In this document: positions 17,229 to 26,996 of the stretch, in pieces
Layout of the letters: each line of letters opens with the position of its first letter
Position numbering within the stretch: position 1 is the first letter of the stretch
NCBI GenBank assembly: GCA_003962985.1
Contig: RXKA01000049.1
Span: 7,345-41,003, forward strand
DNA from: Pseudomonadota bacterium
Lineage (GTDB): Bacteria; Pseudomonadota; Gammaproteobacteria; Burkholderiales; UBA11063
Direction: 5' to 3'
Length of the DNA: 33,659 nucleotides
Made by a program: the position numbers and the translations under genes
Notes under the pieces: model-generated
Databases searched by the model: none
The model's input: only the letters and a program-made list of their open reading frames with translations
Told to the model about the DNA's origin: nothing

Positions 17229-19637
17229 ATGGCTTATAGCGAAGCAGATACTAAAGAGAAATTAATTACCCCTAAACTAAAAGAATCAGGTTGGTCTGAG
17301 TTTCACCTTACCCGCGAGCACGGGTTTAAATATTTCTTTACTGATGGGCGTAAATTACCTGCTAATAAACGTGGTAAAAGATATTCAGTTGATTATCTAC
17401 TGAGCTATAAAAATGTTAATCTGGGAATAGTCGAGGCTAAAGCCGAGGATAAAGATCCACTGGAAGGCTTGCAACAAGCAATTGGTTATGCCGAAAAACT
17501 CAAGGTTGATTTTATCTATGCAACCAATGGACATAAAATTTATGAGCACTCATTATTAACTGGCTCAGGTCAATTTATTGAGAGTTATCCCGCACCAGCC
17601 GAATTATTCGCGCGTAAATTTGGCAATGTCGCAAAAAGCATCGAAAAATTTATCACTTATCCGTTCCACATTGAGGGAACAATGAAGCCGCGCTTTTATC
17701 AGCAAATTGCGGTGCAAAAATCAGTCGAAGCAATAGCTAATCAGCAAAGCAGAATTTTATTAACTCTGGCTACTGGAACTGGCAAAACCTATATCGCTTT
17801 TCAAATTGTTTACCGCTTATTTCAAGCGCAGTGGAATCGAGATGGTACGACTCGTCGTCCAAGGATATTATTTTTAGCTGACCGTAATATTTTAGCAGAT
17901 CAAGCATTCAATACCTTTAATCCGATTGAAAAAGATATTATCCGCCTTAATGGTAAAGAAATTCGTAGTCGCGGCGGTAAAGTTCCAACTAATGCTAATG
18001 TATTTTTTGCGATTTATCAGGCGGTGGCAGAAAATAAAAACCGCCACAAAGATATTGCTGCCGAAGATGAAGAAGCCGATATTACCGCCTACTATAAACA
18101 ATATCCAGCGAATTTCTTTGATCTAATAATCATTGATGAATGTCATCGCGGGAGTGCTAACGACCAAAGCAGTTGGCGCGAAATTCTGAATTATTTTGGT
18201 TCAGCGGTACATTTGGGTTTAACCGCAACTCCAAAACGTGATGATAATGGCGATACCTATGCCTATTTTGGCGCACCGATCTATGAGTATTCGCTAAAAG
18301 ACGGGATTAACGATGGCTTTTTAACCCCGTATAAAGTCAAAAAAGTACAGACTAATATCGATGAGTATCAATTTGACCCTGATGATATTATTCAGGGTGA
18401 TCTACCGAGCCAAATAGTTAAACTAGAGCAGTTTGAACGTGCAGTAATTATTCCCAAACGTACCGAGCTAATCGCCAAAACTATCCTCAAAAATATCAGT
18501 CCGATGGATAAAACAATTATCTTTTGCGTTAATCAACAACATGCATTGGATATGCGGATTGCGATTGATAAATTCAAAACGATTAAAGATAATAATTATT
18601 GCGTACGAATTACCTCGGATGAGGGCGAGATTGGCAAAGATTTACTCGAGTTATTTCAGGATAATGATCGGGATATGCCAGTGATTTTAACCTCGTCTAA
18701 AATGCTGACTACTGGGGTTGATGCGCGAAATGTGCGCAATATCGTCCTGACTGCACCGATAAAATCCATGACTGAATTTAAACAGATTATCGGGCGCGGT
18801 ACTCGAGTGTTTGAAGGAAAAGACTTTTTCACGATTATTGATTTTGTTGGAGCGACTAAATTATTTTATGATGATCGTTGGGATGATGAACCTGTGGATA
18901 CCACAACCACGACTACTGTCGCGCCAGTTGATGACAATGAGCCTAATGAAGTTAATCAACCAGAGGATAATTCACCGACAGACACATCAGGCAGTCAAGC
19001 GGGTAATAATACTGATGCTGGTGGAATAATTGGCGATCCACCAATTCATGAACTAAAACCTAAAGTAGTAATTGAAATAAAAAATAAGAAACTCAGGGTA
19101 ATCAATATCGAAACTTCTTATGTCGGTGAAGATGGCAGACCGCTTTCAACCAAAGACTATCTGGAGTTATTGATTGATATTTTGGGCGAATATTATCAGG
19201 ATGGCGATGGATTGCGTGAAATCTGGAGTAATCCGCTGAACCGTAAAAACTTACTCGAGCAACTTCGTAGCCGTCATATTGATGAAACTCAGCTGAATGA
19301 CTTAAAACAAGTTTTTGATGCTGAAAATAGCGATATTTACGACCTTTTGGCGCATTTGTCGTTCAATCTTGAAATTAAAACTCGCCACCAACGCGCTGAA
19401 AGTGCAGGGCAATCTGAATTTGTGAGAAACCATGCTAATCCAATTGCTCAGCAACTAATCCGTTTTATTCTCAATCGCTATGAAAGCGATGGTTTTACTG
19501 AGCTTGCTGATAATAAACTCAGCATATTAGTAAACCTCAGTGGTCTGGGTACTGTTCGTGATGTGGCAGTGAATTTTGGTGGGATACCACAATTGCAAAA
19601 AGAGTATTTTGAGTTACAGCGGGAGATATATAGATGA
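17229..19637 (+). CDS. hsdR: Type I restriction enzyme, HsdR subunit (EcoEI-like)
   Basis: HsdR is the translocating and cutting subunit of a type I restriction system. The 802-residue protein has an N-terminal PD-(D/E)xK nuclease with Asp55 and the EAK at 69-71. An SF2 helicase follows, with Walker A TLATGTGKTYIA (about 179-190), the DECH box (IIIDECHRGS, about 299-308), TATPKR and the motif VI IGRGTRV. A Thr/Asp/Asn-rich linker of about 50 residues (VDTTTTTTVAPVDD onward) precedes an EcoEI-type C-terminal domain. The frame opens earlier at a TTG (17211), but ATG 17229 gives the family N-terminus MAYSEADTKEKLI. No clear ribosome site is visible. Confidence 0.94.
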   Translation: MAYSEADTKEKLITPKLKESGWSEFHLTREHGFKYFFTDGRKLPANKRGKRYSVDYLLSYKNVNLGIVEAKAEDKDPLEGLQQAIGYAEKLKVDFIYATNGHKIYEHSLLTGSGQFIESYPAPAELFARKFGNVAKSIEKFITYPFHIEGTMKPRFYQQIAVQKSVEAIANQQSRILLTLATGTGKTYIAFQIVYRLFQAQWNRDGTTRRPRILFLADRNILADQAFNTFNPIEKDIIRLNGKEIRSRGGKVPTNANVFFAIYQAVAENKNRHKDIAAEDEEADITAYYKQYPANFFDLIIIDECHRGSANDQSSWREILNYFGSAVHLGLTATPKRDDNGDTYAYFGAPIYEYSLKDGINDGFLTPYKVKKVQTNIDEYQFDPDDIIQGDLPSQIVKLEQFERAVIIPKRTELIAKTILKNISPMDKTIIFCVNQQHALDMRIAIDKFKTIKDNNYCVRITSDEGEIGKDLLELFQDNDRDMPVILTSSKMLTTGVDARNVRNIVLTAPIKSMTEFKQIIGRGTRVFEGKDFFTIIDFVGATKLFYDDRWDDEPVDTTTTTTVAPVDDNEPNEVNQPEDNSPTDTSGSQAGNNTDAGGIIGDPPIHELKPKVVIEIKNKKLRVINIETSYVGEDGRPLSTKDYLELLIDILGEYYQDGDGLREIWSNPLNRKNLLEQLRSRHIDETQLNDLKQVFDAENSDIYDLLAHLSFNLEIKTRHQRAESAGQSEFVRNHANPIAQQLIRFILNRYESDGFTELADNKLSILVNLSGLGTVRDVAVNFGGIPQLQKEYFELQREIYR

Positions 19638-19701
19638 AATTATTTCTCAACTTACCAACGTGAGTAAGGGGTTTATTCAGTAATAATAGGTCGCTAACTT
19701 T

Positions 19702-19718
19702 TGCAGAAATTGTCTGCA
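19702..19718. repeat. Inverted repeat just upstream of the helicase gene
   Basis: TGCAGA and TCTGCA form a perfect 6-bp inverted repeat with a 5-base centre, ending four bases before the first ATG of the helicase frame. It could be an operator or an RNA hairpin limiting translation from that start. Confidence 0.4.
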
Positions 19719-19722
19719 TAAT

Positions 19723-22476
19723 ATGATTCGAATAACAATTGAAAGGTTCGGCAATATGGGGCTTGATAAAATTATGGATATAGATAAAAAAATATTAGTC
19801 ATAGATGAAGTTATTTCTAAAAATATTGACCGGTTTGATGATTCTGAAAGAGGCTTACTCTCTCAGAATATTTTGTCACAGCTTAGAAATTTTATTGAAC
19901 ATACTGCGCTTAAAGCATGTAATAATGATCAAGACATTGAGATTGTTTATTCAGATATTCCAAAGGCCCTCAATTATGTACGCTCAAGAGGTGATTTAAA
20001 GTTTTTGGCTAAATTTCACAAATTTTTGCAGCCAATTGCATCACATTATACAATGGACGAAGAAAATTCCGAAAGGTTGATGTTGAAATACTATGAATAT
20101 CTGCTTAGAATAAAGTCGTATCTTAGTAAAACTCATAATTTAGATGTTCTAAAAAATATAGAACAATTTCCTATTGATTTGGATTCAGCCACCAAAGAAT
20201 ATTATGAAAAAATAGCTCAGAAAATAAACAGCGTTAAACCTAAAAATCAGCGCAATGATAGGTACTATATTCAAAAAATAAAACCATTTTTTGTGAGTCA
20301 CGAAGTCTATTATGAAGTAACTTTTACAAGGTCGAGTGACAACGTGAGTAAATTTGATCGAGTTATTGCATTTACAAAACTTGATATATCTCCAATTTAT
20401 GCTGTTAAACTTTATATAAATGATGATAGTATAGATGTTCTAGATAAAAAAATGCCTATCCATATTATAACTGATTGGGAAGTATCAATTCGCCCTTGCG
20501 AACTTGACAATTTTGCAAAAATATTGGGTATATTTTCAACAAAGCATAACAGCAATAATCACGAATATCAAAATCTAATGAAGTTTCTCAAAAATACAGG
20601 TTTTAGTTTAGTAGATTTAATGGATATTGAAGATAAACATTATGAGTATATAAAAAGTAAATTAACTGATGGAGCAAAAACAACTAGTTTTTCTCAAGTT
20701 CTAGATAAATGCCGCGAATTGGTAAAAAGCCGTTCTGATGGGAGTAACGTTATAAGATATTTGCTTTATAAGCTTAATAATAAGATCATTAAGCAGCAAT
20801 ATCAATATAAGGAGACCTGTAATGGGCTATCAAACTTATACCTTGGATGGGGGTGTAAAGTATTCGATGAAATGCCTTTTAATGCTTCACTTTTAGGTCA
20901 TAACCCAAGACTTTGTGATTTATTTGATTGCATTGACTATACAGGTCGGGAGCATGAATTATTTGCTCGACTTATTAAAAATAATACTGAGACAAAAGGA
21001 GAATTATATACTCATAAAGGAGATATAAAAGGTTTTAAAGATATTGATGGCCTCATAAATCTTTACAATAAAAAATTATACAAAACCCATAAAGAAAAAC
21101 GAAGTATAGCGAATTATAAAGACTTTATTTATGTTGCTGGATATGAGGCGGATACTATACAAATTATTCAAAAAATTAAAGAACTATCTGCCTCTGGTGT
21201 TAAAGGCTATACAAACTCCGTGGAGGCGTGGATGCAATCCACTTCTCATGCGATAGATTGTGCTGATAAAAAAACTTCATTACAATTAATGTTTGAGAAG
21301 TCAAAAGTAGCTTTAATCTATGGGTCAGCGGGCACAGGGAAATCTACTATGATAAATCACATATCGCAATTTTTTAATGATAAGAGAAAGCTTTATTTGG
21401 CTAATACTAATCCAGCTATAGATAATTTAAAAAGAAAAGTGGCAGCATCAAACTGTGAGTTTAAAACAATAGCAAAGTTCTTATATGGAAAAAGTTGCGA
21501 AACAGATTTTGATTTGTTGTTTATCGATGAATGCAGTACTGTTAATAACTCGGATATGCTTGATGTTTTAAATAAAGCATCTTTCAATTTATTGGTTTTA
21601 GTTGGTGATGTTTTTCAGATAGAGTCTATTAACTTTGGAAATTGGTTTAATGCCTTACAGAGCTTTATTCCAAAAAATTCTACTACAGAATTGATCACAC
21701 CTTATCGGACTAAGAATAGTAAGCTTCTTGAACTATGGAATAAAGTAAGAAATATAGATGATAATATCTTGGAGCACATAGCAAAAAATGATTATTCTAA
21801 AACATTGGATGATTCAATTTTTGTGCGTTCTGAAAACGATGAAATCATTCTATTATTAAATTATGATGGTCTTTATGGTATAAATAACATTAATAGATTT
21901 TTACAGGAAAACAATGAGAATAAATCAATAATATGGGAGAATTTAACTTATAAAGTTAGCGATCCTATTTTATTTAATGAAACCAAACGGTTTGGACCAT
22001 CAATTTTCAATAATCTGAAAGGCAAAATAGTTGATTTTAGGACTTTTGAGGACAAAATACAGTTTGACATCGAAATCGACAAATCAATCATGGAAATGGA
22101 TACTTTTCAATATGATTATATTCTGCTAGGTAACCAAACGAATAGCAATTCAATTATTCAATTTAATGTAACAAAACACAGAAGTACCGATGATGATGAC
22201 GAGTCTTCTGCTGCTGTTGTTCCATTTCAAATCGCTTATGCTGTTTCTATACACAAAGCACAAGGCTTAGAATATGATTCTGTTAAAGTCGTTATTACAA
22301 ATGAGGTAGAAGAGCGCATTAGCCACAATGTTTTTTATACTGCAATTACAAGAGCTAAGGAAAAGTTGAAAATCTATTGGTCTCCAGAAACTGAAAGTAA
22401 AATTTTGACAAGTCTTAAAAAGCGGAATATAAATAGAGACGTTGGATTAATAAGATCAAAGATAGAAGTAAAATAA
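19723..22476 (+). CDS. RecD-like SF1 helicase inserted in the restriction operon
   Basis: This 917-residue protein has a C-terminal superfamily 1 helicase core: Walker A YGSAGTGKST (533-542), Walker B LLFIDECS (598-605), motif III LVGDVFQIES (627-635 region), the RecD-type motif V SIHKAQGLEYDSV (842-854) and motif VI YTAITRAKE (872-880). The first 500 residues hold no motif I recognise; they include a predicted helical N-terminus (GLLSQNILSQLRNFIEH) and a beta-rich middle. The true start may be ATG 19756 or 19774, since GAAAGG precedes 19756 while 19723 lacks a ribosome site. Gene composition is more AT-rich than hsdR or hsdM. Position suggests a defence accessory: DNA unwinding or sensing linked to restriction. 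The function is unproven. Confidence 0.85.
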   Translation: MIRITIERFGNMGLDKIMDIDKKILVIDEVISKNIDRFDDSERGLLSQNILSQLRNFIEHTALKACNNDQDIEIVYSDIPKALNYVRSRGDLKFLAKFHKFLQPIASHYTMDEENSERLMLKYYEYLLRIKSYLSKTHNLDVLKNIEQFPIDLDSATKEYYEKIAQKINSVKPKNQRNDRYYIQKIKPFFVSHEVYYEVTFTRSSDNVSKFDRVIAFTKLDISPIYAVKLYINDDSIDVLDKKMPIHIITDWEVSIRPCELDNFAKILGIFSTKHNSNNHEYQNLMKFLKNTGFSLVDLMDIEDKHYEYIKSKLTDGAKTTSFSQVLDKCRELVKSRSDGSNVIRYLLYKLNNKIIKQQYQYKETCNGLSNLYLGWGCKVFDEMPFNASLLGHNPRLCDLFDCIDYTGREHELFARLIKNNTETKGELYTHKGDIKGFKDIDGLINLYNKKLYKTHKEKRSIANYKDFIYVAGYEADTIQIIQKIKELSASGVKGYTNSVEAWMQSTSHAIDCADKKTSLQLMFEKSKVALIYGSAGTGKSTMINHISQFFNDKRKLYLANTNPAIDNLKRKVAASNCEFKTIAKFLYGKSCETDFDLLFIDECSTVNNSDMLDVLNKASFNLLVLVGDVFQIESINFGNWFNALQSFIPKNSTTELITPYRTKNSKLLELWNKVRNIDDNILEHIAKNDYSKTLDDSIFVRSENDEIILLLNYDGLYGINNINRFLQENNENKSIIWENLTYKVSDPILFNETKRFGPSIFNNLKGKIVDFRTFEDKIQFDIEIDKSIMEMDTFQYDYILLGNQTNSNSIIQFNVTKHRSTDDDDESSAAVVPFQIAYAVSIHKAQGLEYDSVKVVITNEVEERISHNVFYTAITRAKEKLKIYWSPETESKILTSLKKRNINRDVGLIRSKIEVK

Positions 22477-22563
22477 CCTTTTTTAATTTATAATTTAAAA
22501 TCAATCGTTAAATTTGACACTCTCCAACGTTGCTTAATTTTAAAGTGAATAATAGGATAATTA

Positions 22564-24072
22564 ATGGAAAATAAGATCAACCGTATAACCGACATACTCC
22601 GCCGTGATGATGGCATCAGTGGGGCAATGATGTACACCGAACAAATTAGCTGGATATTGTTTTTAAAATATCTCAATGATTACGAAGAAGCCAAACACGA
22701 TGAAGCGTTGCTAGATGGTAAAGAATACAGCTATATCCTAGATGAGAAATATCGCTGGAATAACTGGGCATGTCCGCAAAAAGACGGCAAATTAGATAAA
22801 ATCAATGCCAAAAGCGGTGATGATTTATTGTTGTTTGTCAACGGCAGCCGTAATTCTGATGAAGTTGGACTATTTGATTATTTGCGCAGTTTTAAATCAA
22901 TTAATGAAGATTTTAAATCAGTGCGCTATAAAATCGGCGCAATTTTTGAATTTTTGGATAATCGGATTGCCAACGGGCATACTCTCCGCGAAGTTCTGGA
23001 TTTAATCAATGAGATGAATTTTCATAGCCAAGCCGATTTATTCCAGTTATCGCTGATTTATGAGAAATTGCTCAAAGATATGGGCAGCGATGGCGGTAAT
23101 AGCGGGGAATTTTATACTCCGCGCCCACTGATTAAAATGATTACGACGGTAGTTAATCCGCAAATTGGCGAAACAATTTATGACCCAGCTGCGGGTAGCT
23201 GTGGCTTTTTGATTGAAGCTTATAATCATATCCGTTACCTAAATGATGATCTTAGCAAGCCACGCGATTTATCGACTGACCAGCTCAAATTTTTGCGGGA
23301 AGATACTTTTTTTGGTAATGAAAAAACGCCATTATCTTACGTGATGGGTGTGATGAATATGATTTTACACGGCATTGAAGCGCCGAATATTGCCAAAACC
23401 AATACTTTAACCCGTGATATCCGTTCGTTTGAAGAAAAAGACCGCTATAATTGTATTTTAGCTAATCCACCTTTTGGCGGTAAAGAAAAAGAACAGATTC
23501 AGCAAAATTTCCCAATAACCTCAAATGCCACCGAGTTATTATTTTTGCAGCATATGATGAAAAGCCTGAAAGTAAACGGGCGTTGTGGTGTGGTTATTCC
23601 CGAGGGTGTTTTATTCCAGACTAATAACGCATTTCAAGCCGTCAAAAAAGACTTACTGGAACGCTTCAATGTTCACACCATCGTATCACTGCCGAGTGGG
23701 GTATTTTTGCCGTATAGTGGAGTTAAAACTAATGTGATTTTCTTTGATCGCAATGGCTCAACCTCTGAGATATATTATTACGAAGTAAACCCACCGTATA
23801 AACTTACCAAAAATAAACCAATCCAGAATGAACATTTTGCGGAGTTTTTGGCATGTTGGCAAGAGCGTAAAATTACTGCTAATAGCTGGATTATCAACGT
23901 CAACGATATCAAAGATTATGATATTTCTGCCAAAAATCCGAATAAAACTGAAGCTGTAACGCATGTTTCACCGCTGGAGCTGGTCGCGACTATCAAGCAA
24001 AATAATGCGCAAATTGATGAGCTAATGACTGAAGTTGAGGCTATTTTGCAGGGCAAGGCTATCAATGAATAA
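22564..24072 (+). CDS. hsdM: Type I restriction system methyltransferase HsdM
   Basis: HsdM makes N6-methyladenine at sites chosen by HsdS, protecting host DNA. The 502-residue protein has the N-terminal HsdM helical domain (ILRRDDGISGAMMYTEQISW), the SAM-binding motif DPAAGSCGF (207-215), the catalytic NPPF (301-304), and the downstream GRCGVVIPEGVLF block. The length is typical. An AATAGGATAATT leader before ATG 22564 supplies a moderate ribosome site. The last eight bases overlap the start of the YhcG-type gene. Confidence 0.96.
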   Translation: MENKINRITDILRRDDGISGAMMYTEQISWILFLKYLNDYEEAKHDEALLDGKEYSYILDEKYRWNNWACPQKDGKLDKINAKSGDDLLLFVNGSRNSDEVGLFDYLRSFKSINEDFKSVRYKIGAIFEFLDNRIANGHTLREVLDLINEMNFHSQADLFQLSLIYEKLLKDMGSDGGNSGEFYTPRPLIKMITTVVNPQIGETIYDPAAGSCGFLIEAYNHIRYLNDDLSKPRDLSTDQLKFLREDTFFGNEKTPLSYVMGVMNMILHGIEAPNIAKTNTLTRDIRSFEEKDRYNCILANPPFGGKEKEQIQQNFPITSNATELLFLQHMMKSLKVNGRCGVVIPEGVLFQTNNAFQAVKKDLLERFNVHTIVSLPSGVFLPYSGVKTNVIFFDRNGSTSEIYYYEVNPPYKLTKNKPIQNEHFAEFLACWQERKITANSWIINVNDIKDYDISAKNPNKTEAVTHVSPLELVATIKQNNAQIDELMTEVEAILQGKAINE

Positions 24073-25096
24073 TATCAGCCTAGAAAATAAATTGATTCAA
24101 GATGTACGCCAAATAGTTATCGAATCAAAAAACAATGCTATTCAAAGCGTAAATAGTATTTTAACCATGATGTATTGGCAAATTGGTAATACGATCAATC
24201 AAGATATTTTAAATAATAACCGTGCTGACTATGGAAAATCAATTGTCGCATCACTGTCGCGACAATTACAAGCTGAGTTTGGTAAAGGTTTTGATGAAAA
24301 AAATCTGCACAGAATAATAAAATTTGCGAATATATTTAATAAAGAGAAAGTCGCATCACTGATGCGAGAATTGTCATGGACTCATTTTTTAGTGGTTTTA
24401 CCTATTGTAGATGAAACCAAACGCGATTTTTATTTACAAATGTGTAAAAATGAAAAATGGAGTGTGCGTGTATTTCGTGAACGAGTAAATTCGATGCTTT
24501 ATGAACGAACTGCATTATCAAAACAACCTGCTGAACTAATCAAACATGAATTAGCTGAACTTGAAAAGGGCATTGTTAAAGATAATGTGATTTTAAAAGA
24601 TCCGTATTTACTGGATTTTTTGGATATCAAAGATCGATTTTTGGAAAAAGATTTAGAAGATGCTATTTTGCATCAGCTCGAAGAGTTTTTATTAGAACTT
24701 GGCAATGGATTTACTTTTGTGGCTCGTCAAAAAAGAATCATGCTTGATAATGATGATTACTATATTGATTTATTATTTTACAATCGCAAACTAAAAAAGC
24801 TTATTGCAATAGACCTCAAAATTGGCGATTTTAAGCCTGAGTATAAGGGGCAAATGGAGCTTTATTTGCGCTGGTTGGATAAATATGAGAAACAAGCAGA
24901 TGAACAAACTCCGATTGGTATCATATTGTGCACTGGCAAAAAAGAGGAACAAATTGAATTACTAGAGCTGGAAAAAAGTGGTATTCATGTTGCCGAGTAT
25001 TTAACGGTATTACCATCTAAGGAACTACTGCAACGTAAATTACATCAAGCTATTGAATATGCGAAAAGTAGGCATCAGGAGGTGATTGATGAGTGA
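24065..25096 (+). CDS. YhcG/DUF1016 family PD-(D/E)xK nuclease
   Basis: This 343-residue protein has the two YhcG domains. The N-terminal DUF1016 part contains MMYWQIGNTINQD, YGKSIVASLSRQLQAEFGKG and LSWTHFLVVL. The C-terminal nuclease domain has YIDLLFYNRKLKKLIAIDLK (233-252), with Asp235, Asp250 and Lys252 as the PD-(D/E)xK set, followed by GQMELYLRWLDKYE. Such genes are often found inside type I restriction operons, and their role there is not settled. The frame opens from a TTG at 24035, but ATG 24065 has AAGG six bases upstream. It overlaps hsdM by eight bases and hsdS by eight bases, so all three are translated together. Confidence 0.92.
   Translation: MNNISLENKLIQDVRQIVIESKNNAIQSVNSILTMMYWQIGNTINQDILNNNRADYGKSIVASLSRQLQAEFGKGFDEKNLHRIIKFANIFNKEKVASLMRELSWTHFLVVLPIVDETKRDFYLQMCKNEKWSVRVFRERVNSMLYERTALSKQPAELIKHELAELEKGIVKDNVILKDPYLLDFLDIKDRFLEKDLEDAILHQLEEFLLELGNGFTFVARQKRIMLDNDDYYIDLLFYNRKLKKLIAIDLKIGDFKPEYKGQMELYLRWLDKYEKQADEQTPIGIILCTGKKEEQIELLELEKSGIHVAEYLTVLPSKELLQRKLHQAIEYAKSRHQEVIDE
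25077..25085 (+). promoter_or_regulatory. Near-perfect Shine-Dalgarno of hsdS
   Basis: AGGAGGTGA lies just before ATG 25089. It decides the start against the in-frame TTG at 25086 and predicts strong initiation within the end of the preceding gene. Confidence 0.85.
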
Positions 25097-26234
25097 GTTA
25101 TATCAATTGCCTGATGGCTGGGAGTGGGTGGAGTGGGATGGTATTGTAGATATAAAGAATGGTAAGCATTATAAAGATGTAATAAATCCAGATGGTAAAT
25201 ATCCTATCTATGGGAGTGGTGGTGTAATTAATTTTGCCGATGAATATTTATGCAATGAAGATTCTGTCATTATTGGGAGAAAAGGTACAATAAATAACCC
25301 AATTTTTGTAAAAGAGAAATTTTGGAATATTGATACTGCATTTGGATTAGAGGCAAACAGAAATTTGTTAGTGCCGATGTTTTTATATTATTTTACACAG
25401 AATTTTAATTTTCTGGATTTAAACACGGCAACTACAATGCCATCATTAACTAAATCTAATTTACAAAAAATTAAAATGCCACTTCCACCACTAACAGAAC
25501 AAAAAAGGATAGTGCAAAAACTGAATGCGTTATTTGAGCGTATTGATAAAGCAATTGTCCTACTTCAAAAGAACATTGATGCTGCCGATAGTTTCATGAA
25601 TAGCGTCCTCAATGATGTTTTCTCCAATTTAGAACAAAACTATGGTACACAAAATATTTTGGATGGTGTAAATATCGGATCTAGGGTTGGCTATAAGCCA
25701 ACTTTAATAGATGGAAAAGTACCTTTTATTGGCATGAGTGATATAGATGAAAAATCAGGCATTAATACAAAATATGTTTTAGAAGATTATGAAAAAGTCT
25801 CAAAAGGTAAAGTGAAATTTGAAAGAAATGCTGTTTTAGTTGGGAAAATAACTCCATGTACACAAAACAATAAAACTACTATTGTACCTACCGAAATAGA
25901 TGGTGGATTTGCAACAACAGAAGTTTATGCACTACATTCTAAGGAAAATATGTATCCGTTTTATTTGAATTATTTTATGCGCAGTAAAAATGTTAATGAC
26001 TACTTAGTTAGTACGATGGTTGGGGCAACAGGTCGACAACGAGTACCATCTGAGTCTATTCGAGCATTAAAAATATCTATTCCTACAATAGATATACAAA
26101 AAAGAGCGGTATTATATTTTGATAATATATCCGCTCAAATTGAGCAAGTAAAATCAGCTCAACAGCAAAAAATGCAAAATTTTCTTGATCTAAAATCTTC
26201 AATCCTAGACCAAGCTTTCCACGGTAAATTATAA
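25089..26234 (+). CDS. hsdS: Type I restriction system specificity subunit HsdS
   Basis: HsdS recognises the bipartite DNA target for both HsdM and HsdR. The 381-residue protein shows the standard two-half layout. The first target-recognition domain begins YQLPDGWEWVEW and ends before PLPPLTEQKRIVQKLNALFE. The central helical spacer is about 140-180. The second recognition domain (about 185-330) contains VPFIGMSDID and GATGRQRVPSESIR. The C-terminal helix ends LKSSILDQAFHGKL. Both halves are intact. I saw no inverted half-gene copies or recombinase nearby, so phase variation is not supported. The DNA target cannot be predicted by eye. Confidence 0.95.
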   Translation: MSELYQLPDGWEWVEWDGIVDIKNGKHYKDVINPDGKYPIYGSGGVINFADEYLCNEDSVIIGRKGTINNPIFVKEKFWNIDTAFGLEANRNLLVPMFLYYFTQNFNFLDLNTATTMPSLTKSNLQKIKMPLPPLTEQKRIVQKLNALFERIDKAIVLLQKNIDAADSFMNSVLNDVFSNLEQNYGTQNILDGVNIGSRVGYKPTLIDGKVPFIGMSDIDEKSGINTKYVLEDYEKVSKGKVKFERNAVLVGKITPCTQNNKTTIVPTEIDGGFATTEVYALHSKENMYPFYLNYFMRSKNVNDYLVSTMVGATGRQRVPSESIRALKISIPTIDIQKRAVLYFDNISAQIEQVKSAQQQKMQNFLDLKSSILDQAFHGKL

Positions 26235-26249
26235 TTTTCGGGAGATATT

Positions 26250-26996
26250 ATGAAATTAATGGAGATAAGACCAATTTTGCCAGATTGTGATTTCTTTAGA
26301 ATTTTATCTGAAACAAATCTGATTTCAGTTGCATTAAGTGAAGATGGTCGATTAGCCTATAGTATAGAAATGGAAAAGCAACAAGATAGAATATATTTTT
26401 TAGTTAAATACGGTATTGATACAAGAATTGACGTTTTAGATAAAAATACTCGTGATATAGATCAAAAAATACTAAAAGATAAAACTCATCTGGCTGAACA
26501 GTTTTTCGGGGTAATTTTTACCGATTACATATTTGTTAGTGGTAGAAATAATAAAGCAAAATTATTATATATTTTAAAATCTCAAAATGAGCAATTGAAA
26601 AATTTGACATTAGCTGAAGCGGTGGCAAATTATGAGGAAATAGCATCAAGGATAAAAAGTATAAATAAAGTTAAACTGAGTTTTACTAATGACATGTTCA
26701 TATCAGATTACCTTAACCCTAATTTTATTACAGGAGATGACATGGAAAATTTACAATCATCTTCACATACGTTTAACATCTCTATGACGCTTAAGGAAAA
26801 ATTTAAGGCATTGATTGAAAAAGTCAAAACTACGCAAGGAAAATATATTATAGATATGAAAGATAATGATGACGATGATATACAACTTGTTGGTAGTCTA
26901 ATTCTTAAATCAACTGATATTGAGATATCAAAACAATCAGATGGTTATTATCACATGGAGGATGTAAAAAATGCTTTATCCAATATATCATCATAG
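26250..26996 (+). CDS. Unrecognised soluble protein downstream of hsdS
   Basis: I do not recognise this 248-residue protein. It has no signal peptide or membrane segment. The N-terminal half is alternating strands and helices (about 1-115, for example RLAYSIEMEKQQDRIYFLVK). A helical middle spans about 115-140. A second mixed region includes SMTLKEKFKALIEKVKTTQG and an acidic DNDDDDIQ stretch near 208-215. GGGAG lies six bases before ATG 26250, and the hsdS stop is 15 bases upstream, so it belongs to the same operon. Its last 26 bases overlap the next gene, which encodes a membrane protein. Sampled base composition is low in GC (16 of 60 at 26401-26460). The arrangement suggests a sensor or regulator paired with a membrane partner. 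Confidence 0.8.
   Translation: MKLMEIRPILPDCDFFRILSETNLISVALSEDGRLAYSIEMEKQQDRIYFLVKYGIDTRIDVLDKNTRDIDQKILKDKTHLAEQFFGVIFTDYIFVSGRNNKAKLLYILKSQNEQLKNLTLAEAVANYEEIASRIKSINKVKLSFTNDMFISDYLNPNFITGDDMENLQSSSHTFNISMTLKEKFKALIEKVKTTQGKYIIDMKDNDDDDIQLVGSLILKSTDIEISKQSDGYYHMEDVKNALSNISS
26957..26961 (+). promoter_or_regulatory. Internal ribosome site of the membrane protein gene
   Basis: GGAGG lies nine bases before ATG 26971, inside the preceding reading frame. It supports the membrane protein as a real, translationally linked gene. Confidence 0.75.

Noticed and set aside
17201..17239. Possible 12-residue leader peptide overlapping the hsdR start
   Set aside because: It has no ribosome site and no attenuator-like structure, so it is probably chance.
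21393..21587. Minus-strand frame inside the helicase gene
   Set aside because: It lies opposite conserved helicase motifs and has no ribosome site or family resemblance.
25089..26234. Phase-variable hsdS
   Set aside because: No second hsdS copy, inverted half-gene repeats, simple-sequence tract or recombinase is visible in the window.
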